From the NCBI GenBank assembly GCA_016271365.2, contig CM057459.1, positions 822,055,001 to 822,119,000 on the forward strand: DNA of 64,000 bases. Direction: 5' to 3'. Source of the DNA: Neoceratodus forsteri (lineage: Eukaryota > Chordata > Ceratodontiformes > Ceratodontidae). The first letter of the stretch is position 1. Each line of letters opens with the position of its first letter. Below, piece by piece: positions 44,810-54,438 of the stretch. The notes beneath the pieces were generated by a model. The model saw nothing but the letters and a program-made list of their open reading frames with translations. It ran no database searches and had not been told where the DNA came from. Position numbers and translations under genes: made by a program.

Positions 44810-45340
44810 TTAAATGCAGTTCAATGTATTTCAAAGGGGGGTTTGACTTTGATGCATAGCTTTGTCATTTTTGAATTTTTTGGCCCCACCTTTTTAACAT
44901 GGCCTTCTTGAGACCCCACCTCATTACCAATAGTGGTGGAATTATGTAACTCAGGTCCAAAAGGTGATCTTGTGCTTGCATTGCAAAATCACCTTTTGGG
45001 TGAGATTTGACAAGCTTTACTACCCTTGTTCATGAGGTGGGGGTCATAAGAGGGCTATGTGGAGAATATGGGGTCAAAACATGTAAAAATGTAAAAGTTA
45101 CAAACTCACACTGAAATTTTCTACACTCTCAAACATCAGTAATTTTCAATATTTTGACCCCACATTTTCAATATAGCAATTATTTAGCAGCACCTCATGA
45201 AAGTGACAGTTGCAATTTTTCAAATATTGGCCAAAATGTGTTTTCCCACTTTTGGTGTGGAATGACATTTTGGTGTGGAATCACATTTCAGCTGGGATTT
45301 GAAACCTTTCACCTACTGTGTTCATGAGGTGGACTGAAGC
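44810..45340. repeat. 295-bp-family satellite-like DNA
   Basis: Shares GGCCCCACCTTTTTAACATG, 'agaccccacctcat', 'aaaaggtgatcttg' and 'ggggtcaaaacatgtaaaa' with 1-410, and the general unit order with 11105-12290. Two diverged units are visible, the second starting near 45150, with 'cattttggtgtggaatcacatttc' inside. Confidence 0.6.
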
Positions 45341-45349
45341 AGCCTCTCA

Positions 45350-46112
45350 CTTTATTCAGCTGCATCAGTATCCTTTTTTTGCTGCTATATTGGCTCTGAC
45401 CAGAGTTTGTTTACTAATTACACCAATAAGACTGATGAGGAAAAACCTGTAAGTGGTGTGTACTGGACTTGAGCACAGCCTTCAACACTGTATAACACAG
45501 CTGATTACTGTAGTTTATAATACTAAGAACTTGGGCATAACTGTGCACATAACACAATGCTTGGAAACTGATTGCAGTACAGTAAACAAAGGGTCATAAT
45601 AAATGGTAATCTAGCAATATATCAATTAAATAACCCAATGCAACTCTTAATATCTTTGATATTTCAATTTCTTTTTCACCAAAACCACCTCCAGGGTACT
45701 GTAACACGGTTGTGTAGCAATGCCACTTCATTGGGATATGTGGTGGTTTCTTAGAAAATATAATGCATCTGTATTTAGATTACTGTATTTCATTATGTTG
45801 TTCCAGAGACCAAATTTCATAACTGTCTTTTTTCTCATAAATATCCCGAATAAGTTGTTATATCCATAAGTTCTGTCAGTTCAACTGACATAGAGTATAC
45901 TGTACAATAGTTTTACTTGCATATGTGTTCTTTCCATCCTTTTCTTGTCCTGGTTATATAAATGCTATTATCTCATAGTTACTATTATCACTCCTTCCTT
46001 GAAAGAATACGCATTGTATCCACATTATCCCCCGCCTAATGATGAGCATAAGGCATTGCTTAGACAGGGTCGATGTGGTTAGTCTTGACAATATACCACA
46101 GTTTAATAAAAC
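45350..46112. other. No recognisable feature
   Basis: AT-rich sequence left of the LTR element. No gene recognised. Confidence 0.4.
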
Positions 46113-46117
46113 CTTAC
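46113..46117. other. Target-site duplication (CTTAC), left
   Basis: CTTAC directly before the element; the identical CTTAC follows it at 51884-51888. Five bases is the usual duplication of Ty3/gypsy integrases. Confidence 0.75.
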
Positions 46118-46930
46118 TATATCAGTGTTATGCCAAGCTGAATTTTTGGGGGGATATCTCAGAAAAAACTTCAGGCATACAAAGTTCAATGAAACAAAAA
46201 AAAAAGGTTGCTTTACTAAAGCACCAACGTATCACAACAGATTGTTTTGACAGAGCAAATACAGAACAAAATACTATTTAGCTTCATTCATGTTTTCAAT
46301 TCACAACAGCCATGTGGCTTGATTGTATGTTGGTGGTGCAGGGCTATCAAGCACTGTCAACCTTTGATTTGGCATAATTGCATCAATTTCATTTGCCACA
46401 AATGTGCCTGATTTTGGTAGGTCAGGCACAGTTGTAACAGTTTATCCGATTTATAGCAGCTTGAATCAACTCTTTAGCACAAGCACCATAAAATGGGACA
46501 GTGGGATTGCTACAAACTAGACCAGAAAAAAATTCACTAACTTGTAGCAATTGGTGCATGGGCGTGAAAATCCTGATCACTGGCCAGGAGATTGCCACAG
46601 TCACTGTGCACCATATTGTCAGTGCTCCCTGGGCTTGTGGCAAAAGTGAGGCTTTGAAAATCAAGCCCATGATCTTCCTCTGTGCACCCAAAACCTCTTT
46701 CTTGCTTTTTTCTGGGGTTTTCTTAATGACTTTCAGGTGAAGCTCATGTGTGCCCCTTCCCCACAGGGAATTCCTAGCTTGCATGTGGTCAGAACAGATT
46801 GCCTTTAATTGGCCAGACCCAAAAGCAGCAGGGCTGGCTTTTAGGCTGTGTTTTAATTCCCCCTGTTCTACAGCAAGTATCTTAGGAAAGAAGAGGGTCG
46901 AGCGTGAAAGTTTTCTAGAATCCTGAAATG
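46118..46930 (-). repeat. 3' LTR (with ~350-bp internal insertion)
   Basis: Aligns with 51422-51883 at both ends: 'cagtgtt..gcaagctga', 'acaaagttcaatgaa', 'tttagcttcattca', and further on 'ttcttgctttttTctggg', 'ccccacaggAAATTCC', 'cagcaagtatcttag'. Between 46312 and about 46685 it carries extra sequence absent from the other LTR. The terminal TGTGTAACAG of the partner is degraded here to TATATCAG. The extra sequence and the many differences indicate an old insertion. Confidence 0.8.
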
Positions 46931-47470
46931 TGGCCAGTGCACCATGCAACCTAATGGTTAACATGGAAACTGATGCATAACAAATGGAGTGACAAATGCC
47001 ATTTTCTACTGGGATTTAGGAGACAGCAGGATTTGACAATACACCTTGGTCCAGTGTAGGGTCCTAATGCACTGGACCTTAACCAGTCAGTCCAGAAGTT
47101 CATCCACTCTAGGCATAGTATATGCACCGATCCTGCAGATGGTATTGGCTTTCTGGAAGTTGATACAAAACTGAGTGGACCCATCTGGTTTTAAACCTGA
47201 TGTAACAGGGCAAGACCAGTCACACTGAGATTCCTCAGTGACCCCCAATTCAATACATAGCAGATCTCTTCCCATACCATCTCTCAGACTTTTAGCAGGA
47301 GCTTCTATAACTGTTGCTAGATCTGGACACCTGGAACTGTGTTTATGTGGTGTTGGATCACATGTGTCTGTCCTGGTTTTGGGGGGAATACATCCATAAA
47401 GTTTCCTTTCAATTGTGGGATTTGTTTTTCTTGCTGAGGGCGAGCCATTCATCCAATGAGATAGAGCTTG
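46925..47470 (-). pseudogene. Truncated reverse transcriptase of the LTR element
   Basis: Copies the element RNA into DNA in the virus-like particle. Visible on the minus strand: LGVTEESQCDWSCPV (first palm block), LKPDGSTQFCINFQKAN, YTMPRVDELLD, then after a frame shift a block resembling the usual TLDLTKGYWQIPLSPES stretch, MAFVTPF, and LHGALATFQD near 46940. The catalytic (Y/F)xDD block, thumb and RNase H are missing because the sequence runs directly into the 3' LTR. The shared CAGG at the junction suggests deletion between short matching sequences. It lies downstream of the integrase on the same strand. Confidence 0.85.
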
Positions 47471-47599
47471 CTTCTTTTAAAATTTGAGGGTGTAAGTCAA
47501 GGATTCCATCTGTAGTGTCCTCATCCATCACCTGGCTGGGGCCCTGTCTACAGTAGCTTCCTCTAGTTCAGCTAGCAAAATGTCCCTGTCTTTCCAGGG

Positions 47600-48770
47600 A
47601 TTCAATAAATGAACATGATAAATTTGTGTTTCCTTTTTCTGTTGGTTTGTAATACCTCATCATTAACTTGCCCCACTTTTCTCAGGGCATCAAATGGTCC
47701 TTGCCATTTAACCAGGAATTTACTTTCAGAGCTAGGGAACAGCAGAAGTACTTTGTTATCAGGCTTATACTCCTGCAGCCTAACCTCTTGGTTATAGTGT
47801 CCTGCCTGGGTTTGCTATGTTTTTAACAAATTTTCTCTGGGAAATCTGCCAATCATGCCAATCTTTTTCTCAGTTGCATTACATATTGGAGCATGCTAGG
47901 GGACTATGTGCCTGTTTTTCACATATGTCTTTTATGAGATCCAACATCCCTCAATCTTGTTGCCCATTCAACAATTCAAAAGTGAGAAACTGATGGATGA
48001 TTGTGGCACGTCCTGAACTGCAAACATGACATAGTGTAACCCTTCATCCCAGTTTTTTGCCTCAACTGAACAAATTTAGACACCATATCCTTTAAGGATT
48101 TGTTAAAACTTCCCACTAAGCCATCAGGCTGTGGGTGGTACACTGATGTCCAGATGGGCTTAACCTTCAGTAAAGCACAAATCTCCCTCATAAGCTTTAA
48201 CATAAAGTTTGTGCCTTGATCAGTTAAGATCTCCACTAGCAGCACAGCTCTGGAAAATACCTTTAGCAATTCATTGTCTACTGACCAGACTGTAGTGGAG
48301 AGCACTGGGATAACCTCAGAGAATCATGTGGCTGAATCCATTATTACCATAATATACTGACACCCTGCTGCACGTTTTACCAGGGGTCCTACCATATCAA
48401 CTCCAATTCTTTTAAATGGATTATCTGTTATTGGCATAGGGATTGATGGGGCCTGCAATGTAGTTTTGGGGGCAACCAATTGACACTCTGAGCAAGAAGC
48501 ACACAAATCTGCCAATTTCTTCCATTTACCTGGCCACAAAAAAATGTGCAGGTATGGGCTTCTCAGTTATCTCTTGGCCCAAGAAATCTGCAATAGGTAT
48601 GTTATGAGCAAGTCTTAATACCTCCCTTCTTGCAAACCAAGGAACCAAATGCTGACAATATACAGTTCCTGTTTGTTTTTCCTGTTGCACCCTGTACAAA
48701 ATGTCATATTTTTCATTCAAACCTTGGAAATATTTGTGCTTTTTGTTTATCGGCCATATGGCCATTTACC
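47600..48770 (-). pseudogene. Integrase of the LTR element
   Basis: Inserts the cDNA into the chromosome. The N-terminal zinc-binding region has EVLRLAHNIPIADFLGQE and LADLCASCSECQL; the second His of the HHCC set appears to be Phe. The core shows FKRIGVDMVGPLV (first catalytic Asp), EILTDQGTNFM (second Asp) and YHPQPDGLVGSFNKSLK, where the conserved catalytic Glu (GLVERFN in relatives) is Gly. After several stops a C-terminal region ends TQIYHVHLLNPWKDRD, the typical end of the GPY/F domain. The triad is thus D-D-G. Frame breaks are many. Confidence 0.9.
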
Positions 48771-48774
48771 ACAG

Positions 48775-49164
48775 CTCGGTTTTGATAAGCGTTTTTATGA
48801 AAGTTATTTTTTTGTTTGTGAATGATACCGACCAGATTTAAAAAAATGTCTGGCCGGACCTCATGAAGTGCCTCATGACCTCCCACTGATGTGGATGTCA
48901 GTTCAGTATTGGAGTCACTTCAGACCATACTTCAACCAAGTATCTTGCAGTCCCCTACCACTACAGCCTTAGACAGAGGGGTTCCCTTATTTTTCTCCTG
49001 TTTCAGTTTCCAGACCTTCTTGGACTTCCATTCTGAGAAAATTAGTTCAGCATCTGTGAAAGGAAATACTTGTAATTCTTCCAGGTTTTCCACATCCCAT
49101 GAGCATACATTTTCATAATTATTTTGTAGATGGGCATGGAAACCTTCTCAGTCATGGCCCAGGA
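48775..49164 (-). other. Linker between protease and integrase
   Basis: Internal part of the LTR element without recognisable domains. Relatives carry a poorly conserved stretch here. Read on the minus strand, it is broken by stops. Confidence 0.4.
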
Positions 49165-49470
49165 CTACTGGCCAAGGCTGGGTTTTTGAAATGTCCCACC
49201 TTTATTATGCCTACTCAATTGCCCACTTTTAACAACATGGGCCATCGGATATGTGCAGGTATCCCTATGTACACAAGCAATTTTTATGGGTTGTTCCTGG
49301 TGTCCTAAACTAGATCTTGCCACATATTCTTTAACCAATGTCTGCCAAAATCCCACATCCACAAGAGTCATAATAGTTGGATCCCCCACATGCACTGGGA
49401 CCATATAAGGAAGACTGGAATGGGGTCCACTGTTGTCTGTAGCTACACATTCCACAAACTCACTGTCCAT
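49165..49470 (-). pseudogene. Retropepsin-like protease of the LTR element
   Basis: The aspartic protease that would process gag-pol. The open segment has VPVHVGDPTIMTLVDVGFWQ, then TLV, and later IKIACVHRDTCTYPMAHVV. In relatives the catalytic loop reads LVDSG(C/A)..SLV, followed by an 'IACVHGD...YP' block. Here the loop is DVG, so Ser/Thr next to the catalytic Asp is Val. About 100 residues fits a retropepsin monomer. It is inactive as it stands. Confidence 0.75.
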
Positions 49471-49715
49471 ACAGTCACAAAACTTATTGATATGCCCCCC
49501 ACTTTACCCCAGAGAAAACATAATGGTACTATCAGGTCACTTACCTGTGTCCCCCATTTGTTTGATTGGAGACTGGGGTCTTAGGACTGGGGGAATTACC
49601 CTAGATCCTGGGGTTAGACTATTTCAGCATGAAGGTGACAACCTACCGATACCAGTATGCTTATTCCCATCTCTCATAAGTCTCATAAGTCAGGTTTAAG
49701 ACAATAGCTTATGCC

Positions 49716-49733
49716 AAGAAGTCTCATTAGTTA
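49716..49733. other. 18-bp target duplication, left copy
   Basis: AAGAAGTCTCATTAGTTA, identical to 50311-50328 on the other side of the insert. Confidence 0.9.
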
Positions 49734-50310
49734 GCCGGCCTGGTGGCGCTAAGGACTGAGGGCTGAGGCACTGGATGCCTTACCTCATGCCATGCCAGTG
49801 ACCCGTGTTCGGGAATGAGCAGAGACTGCCAGGGATCTGCAGGGGAGGAGAAGGATTGAACATCCCATGGACTGCTCTTCTTCTCTGGGAAGGGGGGTTG
49901 GCAGCACTCGGGGATCACGTGCCCCTAGTTGAGGCTGGGAGGAGGCACACTGATGCTGGAAGATGTGGGTAGGGGATTGCAGCTGATGCCTGGGGGAGCA
50001 TGCGCAGGAGTGTACTCACTGCCACTGCTGATGTCACTGCATGCCACATCCTCCGAAGGGGGGAACAAGAAAAATGTGAAAAAGGAGTCCTCTGCACTGA
50101 TGATGATGTTCCCCCACCACAACGGCCTGGGATGGCACCTCCACTACTACTACTGAACTGGTTTGGTTGATCGAGAAGCTCCCAACCCCCTTCCACAAAG
50201 GGTAAGTCATCGGGGTTTGGGGGAGGGGGTCTAATACCCAGTGTCTGATTGGGGGGGATGTCAGATGGACAGCAGAGGACTCCAGGGGAAAATGTAATAA
50301 CAAAAAATTA
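49734..50310 (+). mobile_element. 577-bp SINE-like insertion inside the LTR element
   Basis: Bounded by a perfect 18-bp direct repeat, the footprint of LINE-machinery insertion. The head (GCCGGCCTGGTGGCGCTAAGG, then 'gacccgtgttcgggaa' about 60 bases on) resembles the A and B boxes of a tRNA-derived promoter. The tail ends 'aataacaaaaaattaa'. It is GC-rich compared with the host element, and its removal rejoins one gag/pol linker sequence. No protein is encoded, and the overlapping frames on both strands have no motif. 577 bp is long for a simple SINE, so it may be composite. Confidence 0.75.
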
Positions 50311-50328
50311 AAGAAGTCTCATTAGTTA
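50311..50328. other. 18-bp target duplication, right copy
   Basis: AAGAAGTCTCATTAGTTA, identical to 49716-49733. Confidence 0.9.
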
Positions 50329-50783
50329 ATATATTTTAGTGTTTCCAAGCTATAGTATCCCAGTGACACTATAGAAGGCATCTAACTTATTTTTAAAGTT
50401 GGCCATTGAATCACTGTTAACTATATCTGACGGAAGTCTAGTCCAGCACCACTCTCTAGTTAAACCAAGACCAAGACTCTTGATTGTCCTTTTTCCCCAC
50501 TTTAACAGGGATCTTTCCTTCACGTAGCACACCTGAGGTTCATCGTGGGTTCCACTCTTCTTAGCAGCCTCTGGTCACTCTGCTACTAAATAATGCTCTG
50601 TGATCTTGATGGCAGCAGACAGGGTAGTTTACTCATGAAGATTCACCTAGTCAGATATTTGATTTGGCAAAATGTTCAAGTACTGCTCCAACACAATTAA
50701 ATCCAAAATGTCCTCCTAGAGTGTACCCCTGCTTTTAACTGCCAGCTAGCCAACTCTTTCAATTTTTGAGCTGCCACTCTTGG

Positions 50784-51370
50784 TCAGGCTTCATCTTTAA
50801 ACCAGAATATGCAAAAGTTCAAACAATAGGTCTCTTCAGTTATCCCCGTCTGGTCAAGAACAGTCACCTTTACCTGGTCATACTCTCTATCAGTGACATC
50901 TTCAAAGCTCCGATAAGCAGCTTGTGCATCTCCAGCTAGATAGGGTTGAATGCAAGTGGGCAACATTCTCTGTAATGGTACTGACAACTCTCTCAAATGT
51001 CATAATGCAGACTTCTGGGTTATCCTCAAGACCCATTTTTGTTAGCATGGGGCGAAATCCCACAGCAAATGGATTCCCTCTCACCTGGAGCTGGGGTAGA
51101 GTTTCTTTCTGTGTTTGCAGCACCTGCTTCATAAACTCCTGCTGTTGCTGGTCTCTCTGCAACTGCAGTTGTTCTGCTGGGCAATCTAGTCCATATGCAT
51201 CTGGATCCATTCCACCAGTTATTGATCTCTCTGAGTCTGCTGTTGTATGGGCTGAGCCTGCTGTTGCACTTGCTGAGCCATCCAGTCCCTTAGCATATGA
51301 GCCTGTATGTCTGCATCTGGGTCTTTTGCAATTCCTGTTCTGCCAGCCATTTCTGTACTTTGTCTGATTC
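50784..51370 (-). pseudogene. Gag of the LTR element (SCAN-like region)
   Basis: The structural protein that packages element RNA. From 51210: a Gln-rich helical start (AEQLQLQRDQQQQEFMKQVL), then MGLEDNPEVCIMTFERVVST, in which 'DxPExxxxxFERV' is the gag/SCAN opening. In the next frame (50996-50784): MLPTCIQPYLAGDAQAAYRS, then DREYDQVKVTVLDQTGITEE and TYCLNF, matching the 'L.GKAQAAY..L......Y..VK..IL..Y.I..E.YR..F' pattern of SCAN-related gag. A frameshift near 50990 splits it. A zinc knuckle was not located. Confidence 0.75.
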
Positions 51371-51398
51371 CACCTTAAGCCTAGTTAGACAAGGGGAA

Positions 51399-51418
51399 GT
51401 TCAATCCCACCTATGCCA
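51399..51418 (-). promoter_or_regulatory. Primer-binding site (tRNA-Leu-like)
   Basis: On the element strand TGGCATAGGTGGGATTGAAC starts three bases after the LTR end. Its complement reads like a tRNA 3' end (T-loop GTTCAATCC, then acceptor and CCA). It is close to vertebrate tRNA-Leu, whose 3' end is GTTCGAATCCCACCGCTGCCA as I recall it, with a few mismatches. Confidence 0.7.
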
Positions 51419-51421
51419 TCA

Positions 51422-51883
51422 TGTGTAACAGTGTTGCTGCAAGCTGATTCTTTTGGGGGAACTCTTAGAGAAAAATTTCCTGAGAACAAAGTTCAATGAA
51501 GCATTAAAAGGAAATACTTTACTTCAGCACCAAACAAAGGTTCTCAACAGCTTGTTTTGTCAGGGCAAAAAACAAAACAAAACATTGTTTAGCTTCATTC
51601 AGCTTATCCAGTTCATAGCAGCCCTGCTCTGTCTCTCTCTAGCCTTCTAAATCTCATTCTTGCTTTTTCTGGGTTTTTCTTAATGGCTGTCAGAGGAGGC
51701 TTATTTTTGCTCCTCCCCACAGGAAATTCCAAGCTTTCATTCAGCCAACACTGATAGCCTTTAAAGGGCCAGGCCCGAAAGCAGTAGGAATGGGTTTTCA
51801 GATGGGTTTCAATGCCCTTTGTTCTCCTGCTAGTATCTTAGTGAAGAGGGGTCCTGATTGAAGGTTGAAAAGACCCTGTCACA
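51422..51883 (-). repeat. 5' LTR
   Basis: 462 bp, on the element strand starting TGTGACAGGGTC and ending GTTACACA, that is TG...CA. It is followed at once by CTTAC, the target duplication. It matches 46118-46930 apart from the insertion there. The A-rich stretch near 51565-51585 (plus strand AAAACAAAACAAAAC) lies within the LTR. Confidence 0.85.
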
Positions 51884-51888
51884 CTTAC
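51884..51888. other. Target-site duplication (CTTAC), right
   Basis: Matches 46113-46117. Confidence 0.75.
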
Positions 51889-51889
51889 A

Positions 51890-52424
51890 CATATTCTTAT
51901 CTAACTCTGAAAATAATTTTATTTCTATAAACGCACATTTGATCCATTTATGCTTATTGTTAAATTTAACCCTCATATTGCTCAGAAATTTATCATATAA
52001 CCAATGTACAACTTCTTATTCATCACATTTATTGCCAAAAGCATGTGTTTCCCTATAGTAGAAATAGTAAAGGTTGGTGTATTTTTCTCATATATTACAA
52101 CAGTAGTAGGTACTGATAGTAACACAGAATAGATACAAAATAAGCACATTTGTTTTGGTTGTGATTGTTATAGGTTTCCTACCTAAAATGTAAATGCAAT
52201 CTGCTTGGCCCTTCCAAAAACTCATTGGCTTCTCTGCCTATATGCAGTATAGTCTGTTAAAATACAATATAAATATATCAATTGCAGTACATTTGTATTT
52301 TTTATATTTTGTATTTTTACTTGTTTTTACAGGAAAGGCACCATCAAACAATACTCATTTACTAGAAGGTCCTGGTTAGGGCAACCAAAAGTACAAACAT
52401 ATTAATAGTGAACTATATACAGAA
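51890..52424. other. No recognisable feature
   Basis: AT-rich DNA between the LTR element and the first foldback element. Confidence 0.4.
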
Positions 52425-54152
52425 GGCTGGATATTCAAACTGCGCCATTCTGTGGCGCAAGCCCTTGTGCTGCACAAAATAGTTGCGCAGGGGTGTGGCC
52501 GGGGCGATATTCAACAGAGTTGCGCTATTGAGCAACTCCTTTGAATATCACCCCCCCCGGCCACAGCCACTGTGCATGGTGCAGTGGAACTTGCGCCACC
52601 GCAAGTGGTCAGAGTGGTGCAGTCAAGATGCAGTGGCGCAAGTACCATTGCGCCATGTGAAAATTTCCCATATTCAAAAGGTGACATGCAAATGGAGCCA
52701 TAATTCATGCTAGGCGCAAGGGGGGCCATTTGCATCTTTTTATGGCCCCATTTGCATGCCATTAGCATGCAGGTGCGCCGATCCCTGAGGACTTGCGCCT
52801 GGCACCCTGCCAGGCAGCAGCCTTCGGGGACCAACGCCCCCTGCAGCTTGATCGCGGGTGTAAGTGAAAAATTCCCCCCCACTCCCGACTGGCCTGATTG
52901 CGTCACAAGTGAAATTAAAGCCCCACCCCACTTGCCTGATCGCGGGCTGAAAGAGTTCAACCCCCAGAACATATCCCAGGTGGTCCAGTGGACCTACGAA
53001 GTTCAATCAGGGGCTGAAAGAGTTCAAGCCCCAAGACACATATCCTGGTGATCCAGTGGCCCCACCCCACCCCCAGGCCCACCCCCACCCCATCAGCCGG
53101 CGGTGGCAGCATCACCCACCTGCCACCCCACCGCCCACCAACTGACTGCCTGGTAGGGCTGCTCGTCATTGGTTCAGAGCAAGAGCAATGGGTGTGCAGC
53201 CCATACAGTACAAGGCAGTCCAGATATGTGAATGAATTAAACATATCTGGACTGCCTTGTATGGTATGGGCTGCACATCCATTGGCTCTTTCTCTGAACC
53301 AATGGGCATGCAGCCCTACCGGGCAGTCAGTTGGCAGGCGGCAGACGGCAGGTGGGTGGGATGCTGCCACCCGCCGGCTGACGGGGAAGAGGGGTGGTGG
53401 GGCTCCAAGGGTGGGTGGGTGGGGGGCCACCGGACTACCAGGATATGTTCTTGGGGTTGAACTCTTTTCAGCCCACGATCGGCTTTGCAGTCCACTGGAC
53501 CACCAGGGATATGTTTTGGGGTTGAACTCTTTTCAGCCCGTGATCAGGCTTCACGGTCCACTAGACCACCAGGGATATGTTCTTGGGGGGGGTTGAACTC
53601 TTTTCAGCCCACGATTGGGCTTCGCGGTCCACTGGACCACCAGGGATATGTTCTTGGTAGGGTTTGAACTCTTTTCTGCCCGCGATCGGGCTAGTGGGGA
53701 GTGGGGTTTTAATTTCACTTATGCCCGCGATCAGGCCAGTCGGGGATTCTGTCACTATGCCCAACGCCAGTCGGGAGGGTCACTACATGCCCATGATTGG
53801 GCTGTGTAAGGGGGCACAGGAGCATGTTGAGGGCCACCCACAGGTGGAAGCTGCTGTGTTGAGCCCTGCATGCGGCAGTTCACCTGTGGGTGGCCCTCGA
53901 CTTACTCCTTTTTTTTTCGCTCAAAGTTGTGCAGGTGCAGGTTGGCGGTTGCACCTGCACAACTCTACACAGCCCGCTGAATATCGGGCTGTGCAGTTTA
54001 TGCATGGTTCCTCCCCCTCCGGTTCAGCATGCCTTCATTAGCATTGCGCTATTGCTCAGCTTGACTTGGGGGGTGTAACTGTCTCCTGCAGAATATGGCA
54101 GAATGGCGCAATTTCAGACTTGCGCAGGCGCAACCCTTTTGAATATCCAGCC
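52425..54152. mobile_element. Foldback-type palindromic DNA element, copy 1
   Basis: 1,728 bp with 15-bp perfect inverted ends (GGCTGGATATTCAAA ... TTTGAATATCCAGCC). The inner part, about 52850-53800, is a large palindrome centred near 53238, where AAGGCAGTCCAGATATGT faces ACATATCTGGACTGCCTT. Arms contain repeated modules 'gatcgcgggc..aaagagttcaa' and 'catatccctggtggtccagtgg' (inverted on the right). The outer parts hold separate hairpins, such as 52495-52565 (GGCCGGGGCGATATTCAA opposed to TTGAATATCACC...GGCC) and 53925-54000. GC-rich, with no transposase. The long frames on both strands arise from the modules. Confidence 0.85.
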
Positions 54153-54438
54153 CAGTGTACATAATAGGCAAGGGTATGGTTCATAGTGTTAAGCAAGGGC
54201 AGTAGAATCACAGCAGGCATTAGTGACATTGGTGAGAACAGTGATCATTCAATAACTGGATATGAATCTTGATGGAAGGGAAGTGATGATGTTAAATAAG
54301 TTACAGTATTTACTTAACTGCTAGTTGAATGATTTTTTAAGTGATTTTGTAAGGGCAGCAATTATAGATATAGGCTTGCTATAGTTGTGCTGTATTGCCA
54401 TTATAGAGTGGCTGGTGAGTTCTATGTTAAACTCAATG
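54153..54438. other. Spacer between the two foldback elements
   Basis: 286 bp of ordinary AT-rich sequence with no recognised feature. Confidence 0.5.

Larger units (their letters stand above)
46118..51883 (-). mobile_element. Ty3/gypsy-type LTR retrotransposon, Gmr1-like domain order
   Basis: A minus-strand element of 5,766 bp flanked by CTTAC. Reading 5' to 3' on its own strand: LTR (51883-51422), primer-binding site (51418-51399), gag, protease, integrase, reverse transcriptase (truncated), LTR (46930-46118). Integrase before reverse transcriptase is the order described for Gmr1-like elements, not the usual gypsy order. All frames are broken. The end of the reverse transcriptase, RNase H and the polypurine tract are deleted. 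A SINE-like insert lies inside at 49734-50310. Confidence 0.85.

Noticed and set aside
47000..48800. The integrase-before-reverse-transcriptase order as a local rearrangement of an ordinary gypsy element.
   Set aside because: Both domains are on the same strand with natural spacing, the integrase end leads smoothly into the reverse transcriptase, and the outer target duplication is intact. Gmr1-like order is simpler, though genome-wide copies should settle it.
50350..50532. Frame with KRTIKSLGLGLTREWCWTRLPSD and SMANFKNKLDAFYS, resembling the end of a LINE reverse transcriptase ('RLPxxIVxxxSxxxFKxxLD').
   Set aside because: It does resemble a CR1-type C-terminal pattern and may be a small fragment inside the LTR element, but it is under 200 bp with no tail or target duplication that I could find, so it was not listed as a separate element.
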